From Chrysophaeum taylorii (taxonomy: Eukaryota > Sar > Pelagophyceae > Pelagomonadales > Pelagomonadaceae): DNA of 64,000 bases. Made by a program: the position numbers and the translations under genes. The DNA lies in assembly GCA_029834535.1 (NCBI GenBank), contig JAQMWT010000040.1, positions 310,001-374,000 of the forward strand, in the 5' to 3' direction. Each line of letters opens with the position of its first letter. Within the stretch, counting starts at the first letter, position 1. Of this stretch, positions 38,960 to 49,537 are shown piece after piece. The notes below the pieces were generated by a model. It ran no database searches. It was not told where the DNA came from and worked only from the letters and a program-made list of their open reading frames with translations.

Positions 38960-39871
38960 ATGTGGGGCGCCATCTACGACTTACGGGCTCCCGAAGGCGT
39001 GCGCGTTGCCCGGCGGCCCAAACCGCGCGGCGTGGTCGTCCGCGTTGTTGCAGCCGGAATGAACCCGGTCGACGCCAAGTTCGTGGTTGGCGACAAGATA
39101 TCGTGCTGCGCCGAGCGCATCGCGAACGGGCACGGAGTTGGCTTTGATTTTTCTGGCGTGACCGAATCCGGGGACGCCGTTTTCGGGATACTGGGACCGT
39201 TTCAAGGAAGTGTGTCAGAATTCGTCAGGATCTCGCCGTCGCAGGTCGCGCCGAAACCCAAGTCATTATCCTTCGTGGAAGCAGCCGCGCTTCCCGTTTG
39301 CGGACTCACGAGTCTTGCCCTTCGAGGCGAAAGGGTGCTCGTAATCGGGGCCTCGGGTGGCGTCGGACATCTCGCGGTGCAGGTCGCGGTCGCGAGAGGC
39401 GCCGCAGTTACCGGAATTTCCTCTTCGAGAAATTCGGAATTCGTGAAGAGTTTGGGCGCGACTCCCGTCGCCTACGACGGCAATGATTTTCATCTCGAGG
39501 GTCCGTTCGATGCCGTGCTCGACACGGTACATTCGAGCGATCCTAGAGATTGTGATTACCGGGAGATCGTGCGCGGGGCAAGATACGTCACCACCGGGGG
39601 ACACTTTTCCGACTGGTTCAAGGCAGGCGTGAAGAAACTTACGGGCATTTCCCTCTTCCCAAAGGACAGGGAGCTCTTCTGGATCGACCCCTTCAGAGCA
39701 GCGAATGGCCTCCGAGAGCTCGCCGACTTGGCGGACACCCGCGGCCTAAAACCCCACGTTTCCGAGGTTCTCCCATTCACGGACGAGGGCCTCCGGGCGG
39801 CCTTCAAACAACTCCGTTCCCGTCGCACCGTCGGCAAAATTGTCATCCAGGTCTCGGATCCCCGTTCGTAG
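38960..39871 (+). CDS. Zinc-independent MDR-family oxidoreductase (quinone oxidoreductase-like)
   Basis: The 303-residue soluble enzyme starts at the ATG at 38960; an in-frame TTG lies three codons upstream. The N-terminal GroES-like fold contains VVVRVVAAGMNPVDAKFVVG and GHGVGFDFSGVTESG. The nucleotide fold has VLVIGASGGVGHLAVQVA at about residue 128, the glycine-rich NADPH motif. The end, VGKIVIQV, is typical of the family. The zinc-binding Cys cluster of classical alcohol dehydrogenases is absent. It resembles RTN4IP1 and bacterial quinone reductases. A specific substrate cannot be named. No plastid or mitochondrial presequence is obvious. Confidence 0.88.
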   Translation: MWGAIYDLRAPEGVRVARRPKPRGVVVRVVAAGMNPVDAKFVVGDKISCCAERIANGHGVGFDFSGVTESGDAVFGILGPFQGSVSEFVRISPSQVAPKPKSLSFVEAAALPVCGLTSLALRGERVLVIGASGGVGHLAVQVAVARGAAVTGISSSRNSEFVKSLGATPVAYDGNDFHLEGPFDAVLDTVHSSDPRDCDYREIVRGARYVTTGGHFSDWFKAGVKKLTGISLFPKDRELFWIDPFRAANGLRELADLADTRGLKPHVSEVLPFTDEGLRAAFKQLRSRRTVGKIVIQVSDPRS

Positions 39872-41240
39872 TTTTCGTGTCGTTGTTGTTGTACACGCGA
39901 CAAGACCACCCCTGTGCGACGTGGTGTTTACGTTTTTTGCTTTCGCGATATTGCCGTGTTGTAGATATGGTGAGCATTCTTGCCTCCTTGCCTGCGTTTG
40001 GGGGCTCCATCGATCGTTCGTTCTAGAAGATTTTTTTCGCCACAATTATAGAATTCAATATTCAACGGACGGAGAAAAGATAAAAGAAGCCTCGAGATTG
40101 CAGGATATGCTTAAATTTGTGGTGGTTGTGGCGGTCGCTCGCGCTGAGGGGACGTGCTCAGGCACCCAGATTCATTCTCCTGAATATCGACATGGGCCTC
40201 GGGACAGTCAGTCGTCGTCCCGTGGAGTTCGCAGGGTGCGCTCAGAGTTGATGAGAGACGCGCTCCACGAGAACCACGAGCCCGTGTCGATCACCGCGCT
40301 GGGACCTTGTCGGACGTCTTTCGTTTGGAATAATTGGTACCCAAGGTCAAAGCTGTGCATAATTTGGCTGGAAATGGAATCACAACATGAAAATTTTCAA
40401 CTTTTATTACCAGTCCAGCGTCAACCATCTCGCCGTCAAAGCAATTCTCAAATCACCTACAATCTTCTATCCTTTTTTTTCGAGTTGGCATTTCGGGAAA
40501 TCATTGACGTCTATGAGAGAGAGACATCGGGAGATCACATCCTCCAACTCATACTGCTTGCTGGCTTGTTTCGGGCGTGGTCGGCTAGTAGGCCTGGTCG
40601 AAATAGTTGTTTGGCAGGCTTGCTTGGCTTGGCTAATTCAACATGGGGTGGCGGCTAGCTTGGCTGGTTCATATATACTATTATGGTTACATTGTAGCAA
40701 CTCCCAGGCTCATAGAGCCAGAGCGTTGTATGATCGCTCAAAGGAAGAGAAACACGAAGTGAGAGAAGACAAAAGACAACCGCAGAGGAAGGCGATGGAG
40801 AAAGCAAACAGAAAAATGGCAAGCAGACGGAATATGTCAACGCGAATCGGAGGCTTGGTTGGCTTGGCTTGGTCGGCTAGGTTTGCCCGGGTTGATCGGT
40901 ATAGGTGGGTGCCTTGTGTGGCTTAGTTGACTTGGTCGGCATGGGCGGGTTGGTTTTGGCTTGGCTTGGACGTCTTGATCCTAGGTCTGCTTAATCGGCC
41001 TGGTCGGTTTGGTCGGCACGAATGAGTGCCTTATTTAGATTATGAGGTCGGCTTTGTTGCCTCGATCGACCAGGCCTAGTCGGCCTTGACTGGTTTGCTT
41101 GGTAGTCGTCTTAATTGGGACAATAGGCTCGTTGGCTTGGTCGGCTTGCTTTCGTTTGCACGACTGGCTCATAACCTTGGTCGGCGCTGTTGGCTTGCAA
41201 GACGGAATCTTATCCACCAACTCCGTACTCATGAGAAGCC
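39872..41240. repeat. Intergenic region with degenerate TTGGTCGGC-type repeats
   Basis: From about 40570 to 41200 the plus strand is filled with imperfect copies of TTGGCTTGG and TTGGTCGGC, 8-12 bp apart, interrupted by unrelated stretches (40660-40830). It looks like an old, diverged minisatellite. Open frames here are by-products. 39872-40560 shows no gene. Confidence 0.6.
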
Positions 41241-41256
41241 CCGCAGTGAGGGGTAT

Positions 41257-42060
41257 ATGGAGCGGTTCTCTTACGACATCCAGCTAATGCTCGGCTTTAG
41301 CCGAATGTGGCCTGACTTCTTCTTTTCATCCCTGCTGGCGCGGGCACATGCCGTCCAGAGGTACAACAGCAAGACGCAGCACCTCGAGGCGGACGACGGT
41401 CGACAGATCGAGATTTCGCAGAAGTCCTATCGAGACTGAATGCGCAAAGTGAAAGCCGGGCGCTCCATCAACGGGCGGACCTTCCCCAAAGACCTGGAAG
41501 CGGACGTCAATAAAGCCGAGATGGACGCCTTCAGGGCCCAACTCGCGGCCCATCTAATCAAAAGCAAGGAGGAAAAGGCCGAAAGACGCAATCTTTTAGA
41601 GCGCGCCGGACAGCAGAACGAGAACGACGAGAACGAGACCGACAAGAACGAGACCGACGAGAAGGAGAACGCGATGACGCCTGAGACTCCGAACACCCCG
41701 GTCCTGGCGTCGGAAAACGGTGCAATCCCGACGTCGACCACGTGCCGCGGCCGACTCAACCTCATTTCGTCGACCTCTCGCGCTCCGCCGACGCCGCCGT
41801 CGTCGCCACAGCCGTCGCCGCCGCGGCAAGTGGTCAAGCGTAGGCATGCCGCCGACATCGCCGGCGTCAAGATGCAGCCCACGCGTAGCATGGTTACGCG
41901 GCAGAACCCGCGCGGCCTCGGAATGGCGTCCGAGGCCGCCAAGGGACCCGCATCGGTCGCGGCAGTCGATGGACAACGAAGTTTTTCGTGGAAAAAAAAA
42001 TTATATACTTCGAATCATACGGGTGTGATCCAAGAGGCGACGACGACCAGGTGCTGGTAG
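41257..42060 (+). other. Uncertain ORF pair in one frame, split by a TGA
   Basis: A frame readable from about 41257 (MERFSYDIQLML) runs to a single TGA at 41437..41439 and then continues in the same frame to 42060 (MRKVKAGRSING onward). The second part has an ENDENETDKNETDEKEN tract, a Pro/Ser-rich middle and a basic segment (PPRQVVKRRHAAD). No domain is recognised. It may be a pseudogene, an exon of an unknown gene or chance. Composition is closer to genes than to the repeats upstream. Confidence 0.3.
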
Positions 42061-42373
42061 TTCGACGACGAGCGTGACGGTCGCGTGGACGTCTCGTTAC
42101 GAGGCGGATCCTCCCTCCTTGTCCGCACCGGAACAGCGTACGCGCTCCCCGCCGGCGCTCTCTTCGTCAAGGTCGCCTTCAACCAGAATATTGGACGACG
42201 AGCTCCCTCCTTCCGCATCGATGGTGGTCAGCTTCGGGACTGCCACTTCGTGTCTTGGAACTCGAGTAAGTAGCTGCTACGTAGACATCCCCAGATGACG
42301 GAAGTGGGGAAGCGGCACTCACCAGAATCTAGGCTCGCTAGTAAAGTATGAACTAGGACTGCTTCCTTTGATG
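42061..42373. other. No gene recognised
   Basis: The gap before the methyltransferase stop on the minus strand. No repeat or motif of note. Confidence 0.5.
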
Positions 42374-43471
42374 TTAGGACGTTGCCCTGGCCGTTTTTAC
42401 AGTATATCTTGCGCTTCCGGAAAAAGTGGAAGCGACCCTCGGAGACTTCAAACTCAGAGAGCAGGCTTTGCGGAGGTGGAAGGTCAGGGCGCGCTGCATC
42501 CCACCGCTGCCGCTGAGGGGTGCGGCGTCGTCGTGGACGAGGTCGATGTCGATGTCACGGTTTTCGGTGTGGCAAAACTCGAGGATGTCGTTGGGGTCGC
42601 CAAACTCCATGCGGCGGGGGCCGACGAGACATATGCGGGAGACACGGCGATACGCGACGGCGACGGCCCGAAGGAGGGTCTTCTTTGCGGCCGTCGTAAA
42701 GCCGTTCCAAAAGGCGGTCACGACGACGTCGTCGTCGTCCGTCGGGCCTCCGAAGAGACCGAGAAGCCAGTGCGAGACGTTGGCCGGAGTCAGCATGCAG
42801 ATGTCCGTGCCGCACGCAAGGGCGGCGATGAGGGGGTGCGTGAAGCGCTTCTGGAGCTCCGATTTCATCGACTCGAACTTGGGTACAAGGGCGTCGAAAT
42901 CGGTGATTTCGATGCCGTAGGCTCTCTTCGCGCCAAGCGCTAAAGCGCCGAGCATCATACGGCCATCGCCCGCGCCAACGTCGAGGTACGTCTTTCCTGC
43001 GATGTTGAGCCGCTTAAGCGCAGTCAGCGCCGCACCCGCCGTCAGCGTCCCGCAAAGGCCGGCGCCATAGTTCCCGAGGTCATGTTCGAACCTCCGAGAG
43101 ATGGACATGGCAATGTCAAACTCTTTGCGACGCACGCCGCCATCCTTCTCGTCGTTGATCGCGTCGTTGAGGATGCCATCGGTCGTCATAGTTGTGCTGC
43201 TGCTGCTGGTGGTCATGCTGGTGCTGCTGCTGGTCGAGGCTACGTTTTTGCGCGGACGGCCGCGGCGAGGTACTGGCTCTCTGCTTTCAGCGAGCAGGAC
43301 TTGGAAGAGGTGGGCTTCCATTTCCGTCTTACTTTTCGCAGACCGACGCAAGTTGCGCCGCTTGTTATAGTACATGTAGCGCGGGACCACGACAGTCTGG
43401 CCGCGGTACGACACTTCCACCGGCTCGTGGTGATTGCGTTTGTAGTTGGGGCTGGCACTCCGGCGCCCCAT
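42374..43471 (-). CDS. SAM-dependent methyltransferase with AT-hook-like motif
   Basis: The 365-residue protein starts at the ATG at 43471; the frame stays open ten codons further up, to a TTG. The N-terminal region is basic, with an AT-hook core (RRGRPRKN) followed by a Ser/Thr-rich linker. From about residue 135 there is a class I Rossmann methyltransferase fold. Motif I is KTYLDVGAGDGRMMLGALAL, followed by the acidic loop AYGIEI, and a later strand contains VVVTAFWNGF. The arrangement recalls DOT1-like enzymes, but the substrate (histone, other protein, nucleic acid) cannot be decided. The AT-hook suggests a nuclear, chromatin-related role. No intron is needed. Confidence 0.7.
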   Translation of the reverse strand: MGRRSASPNYKRNHHEPVEVSYRGQTVVVPRYMYYNKRRNLRRSAKSKTEMEAHLFQVLLAESREPVPRRGRPRKNVASTSSSTSMTTSSSSTTMTTDGILNDAINDEKDGGVRRKEFDIAMSISRRFEHDLGNYGAGLCGTLTAGAALTALKRLNIAGKTYLDVGAGDGRMMLGALALGAKRAYGIEITDFDALVPKFESMKSELQKRFTHPLIAALACGTDICMLTPANVSHWLLGLFGGPTDDDDVVVTAFWNGFTTAAKKTLLRAVAVAYRRVSRICLVGPRRMEFGDPNDILEFCHTENRDIDIDLVHDDAAPLSGSGGMQRALTFHLRKACSLSLKSPRVASTFSGSARYTVKTARATS

Positions 43472-43928
43472 GACTGCAAAACCAAACACCCTGAACAACA
43501 ACAGAGGATTTCACTTACCCGGGTTAAGAGCGGGTAAAGTGTTGATGTGGAAATGCCGTTGAAGATGTTTGGAGACCAACGTGGTCTCGAGCGAGTGTTC
43601 GAGTGATTTTCTATGCACGCATGCCTTCCTTCGGCGGTTGGGACATGCGTTAAGAAAGTCCAGACCAGCCTCACGAACTCGATTCGCAGAAGCCTCCATC
43701 TCTGAGCTGGGCGTTGGGAATTTATCTCGCTGACTTGCCACTAGCGCTAACAAAGGCATTATTTGGCTCGACTCAAAAAACCAGAGGCCATTTAAAAGGT
43801 CGTGTTCTGATAGAATATCGCAGAACCGCATGCGCAAACCCGTTCATATCTGAGCGAGTTCACGCACCATCAAGCCACTCGAGCACCCGCCCAAGAAGCG
43901 TCCGATCGTAGTTTCGCAAGAAGAAGGC
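43472..43928. other. No gene recognised
   Basis: 457 bp between two minus-strand genes. It presumably contains the methyltransferase promoter and the 3' UTR of the EF-hand protein gene. Short frames only. Confidence 0.5.
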
Positions 43929-46400
43929 TTAATTGGTGTAGATATGGACGCGCTCCGAGCCAGGACCATCGTAGTTTAGCAAGGCAGTTTCCTCGAACAA
44001 GTCACCAGAGACAGTGTGGACAACCGGGACCACGTGAAATTGGACGTCTGGTTTGGCGTGACGTGCAAGTTCGACGAGCTCGAGACCTCCGCCGAAACAG
44101 ACGACGTGTTTGGCAGACGTGTACCGCAGCGCGCTGACTGCTCGCCATGCCCGATCGGACACGCCACGAGGGCGGGGCTGGCGTGGGATGGCTTCGTCAA
44201 TTCTCGGCGAGGCCTCGTCGAACATCGCCACGACACTATCCGCGACCTCCATACCCGTCCACGACCTACTGAGGCTGCTGCGTTCGGCGACACCAAGGCC
44301 TTCGCCCCACGCCGCCAAGCGGATCCCCCGGGCAGCAAACGTCGGCAAGAGGGCGGTGTAGCCTGATTTGGTGATGGGCGTCCCATCCCAAAACAGTACC
44401 CGCGCACCGAGGTGCGCCGGGTTTGACACGAGTTCGACCGACGTGCGGACTGCAGACGAGTTCGTGAGGACGCTAAAGTCGATGCCATCGGCGAACCCAG
44501 TCAAATGAACGCAAGGGACATCTTGAAGCACAGCCGCGTCCGCGCTCGTCCACGGGCGAATCCGGAGCCTTGACCCGGGTTTTCCTCCTTCGAGGTAATC
44601 GACAGACCAAGGCTCGCGTCGCGCGACGCTTGACTCGAACGACCGTTGCCCGCCAACAAGTCCCAAGTCCCCTTCTTCTTCTTCTTTCTCCTCTTCTTCT
44701 TCTTCTTCTTCGAGCAATGTCGCTGAGAAGCGAAATTCAGGAGGAAATCGCGGCGGGCTCAGTTCATCATCATCGGCACAGGACGGTACTCCTGACGACG
44801 TCACGACAGTCGCACCATCGTCCGTCGCCAAGAATTCAGAATCTTCTTCATATTGAGAGAGCACGTCGTGCGAATTGTCCAATCCACACGTAAGTGGTTC
44901 CAGAGGTGTCGATTTGGATCTCATCACAATACTGTGATTCGGCATTTCTTCTTCTTCAGATCGAGTCATGGAGCTCGACGACGCTGACTCGGCAGCGGCG
45001 TGAGAAATCGAGGCGATGTCGAGCTCGGCACAGAGGGCTGGCGTCGCGTGCGGCCGCAGACTATCGAGATTGTCATCTCGGCATGTATCCTCGATGACGC
45101 TACAGGACCCTTCGCTCGTCACTTCCGCGGCGCGTGCTGCAGCAAATCGCGCTTCCTCCGCAGCCTCCTTAACGCGGATATGTTCTGGCACGGTGATGTT
45201 GCGGTCGATTCGTGAAGAAAGTTCAGTATGTGCCATGTCGCCCAGGTGCCCGTGCTCCGAAGTCTGCAAAAATACGCTCGGGGATAACGGCTGGCGCTCG
45301 GACGCAGCCTCGTTATTATTATCACCTGCGAGACGGCACGCGCCATTGCTCGTCGTGTCGTCGGACGTTTCCGGCAACACATCGTGGGGACTGCAATTAT
45401 CGTCAGAGACGCCGACGTCCGCGTCAGATTCGTTCGTTTCTAGGACTACTACTAAGTCCGAAGCGCTGCCAACAACTCGAGCTGCTGCTGTCATCGGACG
45501 ACTTTCGGCGCACAGCGAAGTTCGATCTACGTCCACGTCGTCGTCGTCAGCCCGGTTGGCTTCCAAGGCACCCGAGCCATCGTCGGCAGCGCGTCCAACA
45601 GGAGGAGGATGTTCGTTAGCAGCAGTAAGACCGCGAGTGTTTCTAGCATCGTTTTTTCGAGGAGCAAATTGCGGTGAAGCGAGCTTTGGCTCGTCTCTAC
45701 TTGATATTCTCGAAGGATTGCGCGCCTCGGCGCTCGGCGCGGGGCCCGCGACCACGGCTGGAGCAGGCGCGGTGCGATTGTCGCCGATCATCAACAAGTC
45801 TTGCACCAACAACATCGCCTCGAGAAATTTCCCGTCGAAAGGAGGAAGGCCGAAGAGGTCCTGCATCACTCTCGCAAATCGTTGCGCGTCGATCGGCTCC
45901 TCCGAGTCAACAGAAGAACGGACCAGGGCTTCAAAATGAGAGCGAAGGAAAGCAGGCGGATTTCGCCGGGCGTACTCGTCGAAGACGCCGAAAAGCATGG
46001 CCAGTCCCATGCTTACGCAGCTAAGCAACGCGATTAGTTCGACTCGGCGCAAGGATCCGTTGCCCTCGATGTCGAAGAGCGAAAACAACGCAACAAGTTG
46101 CGCAATCCCTGCTTTCGATTCCGGTCTTTCCTCTTCATGGACAACGCAGCACAGCGCCCCGAGCAGCGCGAGTACGTTGATGCGGTCGATTGGCTGGCCT
46201 TGACATGTGTGCTTGCCGAACGCAGCCGCAATGTGCTCAGCCATTTCAGGTTTCTTCGGGAACAACAACCGACGGGCTTGGTCGGCTGTCATGAGGACGG
46301 CAGATTTGAGCTTCTTCTTGTGCATGGCAACTGCCCGCTGCACATCGGGGAGCGTGCACGCAGCAATGATGATGTATCGAGAGCCCGTTCTTTGTAGCAT
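43929..46400 (-). CDS. Large protein with an EF-hand-like loop, function unknown
   Basis: The 823-residue single-exon protein starts at an ATG. Residues about 70-200 are helical and contain one convincing calcium loop (FDIEGNGSLRRVEL), preceded and followed by helices as in EF-hand pairs. Residues about 210-600 are acidic, Ser/Thr/Asp-rich and probably disordered, with an eight-residue Glu run near 575. The last 220 residues form a compact alpha/beta domain (RLRIRPWTSADAAVLQDVP, SGYTALLPTFAARGIRLAAW, KHVVCFGGGLELVELA). I do not recognise that domain. It is possibly calcium-regulated. It diverges from the TylF-like gene with 119 bp between ATGs. Confidence 0.7.
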   Translation of the reverse strand: MLQRTGSRYIIIAACTLPDVQRAVAMHKKKLKSAVLMTADQARRLLFPKKPEMAEHIAAAFGKHTCQGQPIDRINVLALLGALCCVVHEEERPESKAGIAQLVALFSLFDIEGNGSLRRVELIALLSCVSMGLAMLFGVFDEYARRNPPAFLRSHFEALVRSSVDSEEPIDAQRFARVMQDLFGLPPFDGKFLEAMLLVQDLLMIGDNRTAPAPAVVAGPAPSAEARNPSRISSRDEPKLASPQFAPRKNDARNTRGLTAANEHPPPVGRAADDGSGALEANRADDDDVDVDRTSLCAESRPMTAAARVVGSASDLVVVLETNESDADVGVSDDNCSPHDVLPETSDDTTSNGACRLAGDNNNEAASERQPLSPSVFLQTSEHGHLGDMAHTELSSRIDRNITVPEHIRVKEAAEEARFAAARAAEVTSEGSCSVIEDTCRDDNLDSLRPHATPALCAELDIASISHAAAESASSSSMTRSEEEEMPNHSIVMRSKSTPLEPLTCGLDNSHDVLSQYEEDSEFLATDDGATVVTSSGVPSCADDDELSPPRFPPEFRFSATLLEEEEEEEEKEEEEGDLGLVGGQRSFESSVARREPWSVDYLEGGKPGSRLRIRPWTSADAAVLQDVPCVHLTGFADGIDFSVLTNSSAVRTSVELVSNPAHLGARVLFWDGTPITKSGYTALLPTFAARGIRLAAWGEGLGVAERSSLSRSWTGMEVADSVVAMFDEASPRIDEAIPRQPRPRGVSDRAWRAVSALRYTSAKHVVCFGGGLELVELARHAKPDVQFHVVPVVHTVSGDLFEETALLNYDGPGSERVHIYTN

Positions 46401-46519
46401 AATAATACACCCAGGTCTACTGGCGGCGCTAGCAATCCTACGTTCCGTTGAGAAGAAAGAGTGTCCGTTGCCGTTGTAGCGCCCGAGTTCTTCTTGTGCG
46501 CGGCGGCGAAATCTCTGAA

Positions 46520-48343
46520 ATGGTGTTGTGCGGGCTCCTCGTCCTCGTCGTCCTCATACTTCGCGTCGTCAAGGCTCAAGAATCCGCGGAGTTGCTCGCG
46601 CTCGACTTGACGGTGGACGGCCAGGCGACGCGGTTGGTGCTGAAGGAAGGCCAGGCGTACGTTGATGCCGCGAGACAAGCGTGCAAGAGCACAACGGAAC
46701 CGTTTGCGACGGATAACTGTGTCAGCGGGGCCGTGTCGATCATCGTCGCCCAGCACCTTCGACGGAGCGAGGGCTCTGCGAACACGCTCGCGTCGCCGGG
46801 GTTGTCGCTCGTTCGCGAGACGCTCGCCAATTACGATCCGGTCAAGTACGACGGCAATAGTCCGCTCCACGTGGATATTGAACTGCCCATCCAGACGAAA
46901 CGAACGGTCTGCGACAGCGAACAGTGCTGGGAGCTCGACGCGGTCGACGGGGTGCCGCCCGCGAACCACACGCTTCACGTCCCGGCGTGGGCTGCCAACA
47001 CGAGCGCGACGTCGAGGGAGGTTGCGAGCGTTCTCGATCTCTGGCGCGCCGAGGACGTCGCATTGCTGGAGCACCGAGTCGCGTTGGAACGAACGCGCAA
47101 GGCAACGCCGGTCGATATCCGGCTGCACCGCACCGCCGCGGACGCGCCCGTCGCGAGCTTCGACGGCTTCTACCCGACCTACTTTGTGCTCCACACGCCG
47201 TCGCTTTATTTCGACGCGCAGCGTATCAAGGTGGCTGGTTCCTTTTATCCGCCAGATGATGGCGACGTGTGCGTGAGCGTCGTCAGCTCCCGTCAGACGA
47301 CGACGACGACGACGTTGTCCCCTCCTTTAGAGGAGGTGGAGCTGGAGGAGGAGAAAATTAACGCGCCACCCGAGGCGTGCTTTGATCGCGCATACAACGC
47401 CCAGCTATCGGGTTTCGCCGACGCCCAAGGCTCCCATCGACTGACGGTGCGGCTCCGAGCGCGAAACGGCCAGCATGCGATCGGCGAGGGCGACGCGGCG
47501 ACCTTCGTGGCGGCACCCCCTTTGAGGCCTTCCAAGTCCGACGCGACGACCGAGCGGTTCCTCAACCTCCTTCGGAATGCGGTTGCCGGTTGGTTGTATC
47601 TCGACAACGCCGGCGACGATCCGGCCGCCGCGGGGCCTCTCGCCCCCGGGTGGACGGGCCACACGATGGTGGGCGTCCACAAGTTGGACTGGATTCACGC
47701 GATGATAGAGGGCCTGGTCCGCGACGGCGTTCGGGGCGACCTCATCGAGTGCGGCGCCTGGCGCGGGGGCGCGTCCATATTTATGAAGGGCGTGCTCGAC
47801 GCCCTCGAGCCCCGAGGGCAGCGTCGCGTCCTGGTCGCCGATACCTTCCGGGGCTTTCCGTCGGCCTCGGCGAACGACACGGTCGATACAGACGGGTGGG
47901 CTCTCCAGAATTTTGGGGTCGGGGGGGCCGAGGCCGTCAAGAAGACTTTCGAGCGCTACGGCTTGTTCGACGATCGCGTCGTGCTCCTCGAGGGCCTCTT
48001 CAACGACACGCTCCCGCGCGCGCCGACTACGAGCGTGGCGCTCCTCCGCCTCGACTGCGACATGTACCGCTCGACGCTCGACGCCCTCGACGCGCTCTAC
48101 GATCGCGTCGAGACCGGGGGGATCATCGTGCACAACAACTGGCAGTACACGAGCGCTCGCGCGGCCTTGTTGCATTTCCGCCAGCAGCGGAACATCGAGT
48201 ACATGCCCTTGCACCTCGTAAGTTTCTCCCGTGTTGTGTTGACGACTGACTGACTGACTTGACTCGACTCGACTCGACTCGACTCGACTCTCTATGGTGC
48301 TTTTTAGGTCGATGGGAATGCCATGGCTTTCATCAAGGAATAA
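46520..48343 (+). CDS. Secreted TylF/macrocin-type O-methyltransferase
   Basis: Exons 46520..48217 and 48308..48343 give 577 residues. The 90-bp intron (gtaagt...tttttag) contains a (GACTC)n tract and joins MPLHL to VDGNAMAFIKE. The ATG at 46520 begins a clear signal peptide (MVLCGLLVLVVLILRVVKA). Residues about 25-330 are an unassigned extracytoplasmic region with several Cys and N-glycosylation sites. Residues about 360-577 match the TylF/MycF family: DLIECGAWRGGASIFMKG is the SAM motif, RVLVADTFRGFP follows, then LLRLDCDMYRSTLDALDAL and GGIIVHNNW with metal-ligand-type acids. The family methylates sugar hydroxyls. The signal peptide puts it in the secretory pathway, so glycan methylation is a reasonable guess. 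Confidence 0.87.
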
Positions 48344-48803
48344 AACCTCGCCACTGCGACGAACAAGGGAGGTAGCCCGTGCTAACAACAACAGCCTTAA
48401 CAGCAGAAGCAGCAGCAGCAATAGCATGATCATGGCAATTAAGCAGTAGTTGTAGTTGTAGTTAGTAAAAAATCGACGGGAAAGGCGAGATATAGTTGTT
48501 GCCGTCGTCGTGCAGGAGCAGAAGAAGGAGAATGATAAAATTCTCAAAGGAAGCAACGAACCACGACCTGGTTCGCGTTCGACGCACGAACTCGGTCCGT
48601 GCTCGCAGTGGTTCGCCGCATCCCAACAGCGCGCGAACGCGAACTCGCCGCCAGCACGAACCCGAGCGAACCCGAACTCACTGCGAACGCGAACGGACAA
48701 ATCTCCCTCTTAGCAGTCGACCATTAAAGACAGACTAATCTTCATGCAGCACACACACACACCCCTCTTAGCAGTCGACCTTTGTGAAGACAGACTTATC
48801 TCC
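48344..48803. other. Intergenic, low-complexity
   Basis: CAG/AAC-type stretches follow the TylF-like stop. From about 48710 there are partial copies of the CTCTTAGCAGTCGAC element (48710 and 48766), with following AAAGACAGAC-like words. Confidence 0.55.
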
Positions 48804-49140
48804 GCCCGTCAGGCACATCCCTCATACCCCACAAACCCACCCACATCCTTCATGCTCCCCACACGCACCCCCCCCTCTTAGCAGTCGACATTTAAAGACA
48901 GACAAATCTCCCTGCGAACGGAAACCGGTAGCGAGGCACGAACCAGAGAAAAGGAATACAGTGTAGAGAACACGAACCCTGGGTTATAAAAGGTCGACTG
49001 CTAAGAGGGGGGGGGGGGGAGTGCGTGTGGTGTGTGTTCAATGTCGACTGCTAAGAGGGGGGTGCGTGTGGGGGGCATGAAGGATGTGGGTGGGTTTGTG
49101 GGGTAGGTGGTGTGGGGTGTGAAGGATGTGCCTGACGGGC
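48804..49140. mobile_element. Foldback (MITE-like) element
   Basis: The left arm 48804..48891 and right arm 49041..49140 are near-perfect inverted copies, 88 and 100 bp. Both carry GCCCGTCAGGCACATCC at the outer end, ACAAACCCACCCACATCCTT in the middle and CTCTTAGCAGTCGACAT at the inner end. The 149-bp spacer contains a further inverted copy, GGTCGACTGCTAAGAGG, at 48992. The right arm has about 12 extra bases. No coding capacity. A related pair of CTTAGCAGTCGACT sequences occurs at 63614..63680, beside transposase relic B. Confidence 0.7.
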
Positions 49141-49537
49141 TTGGATAGGTATGCGCGACCCTTCCTCATCTACGCAGCTAAAACGAGACCACGCGTGCTG
49201 GTAGAAAGACTCTCCTGAAGACAGCAACGAACCCCGGGGCGGAGGTTCGTAGTGCAGGACAATAAATAAGTGCCTGGCCGAGAGCGCGGCGCGACCAATC
49301 GATCGGGACTGATCTCAAGGTTTCTGGACGAGCAAGCAACATCGGCCGAACACTGACCCTGACCGAACGATGCCCCGGGGGAGGGACCTTCAGCAGCGAA
49401 AGCGCATCGCGACAAGCGTACTGAGGAACAGCAGGTAGCTGTGAAACAAAGCCGACGCTGCAGAGGCTCGAAGCGCCTTCTTCCAGCCGCGACCAGCTGC
49501 GAGGAAACGAGCCAAGTCCGTCAGGGACAACGGTGGA

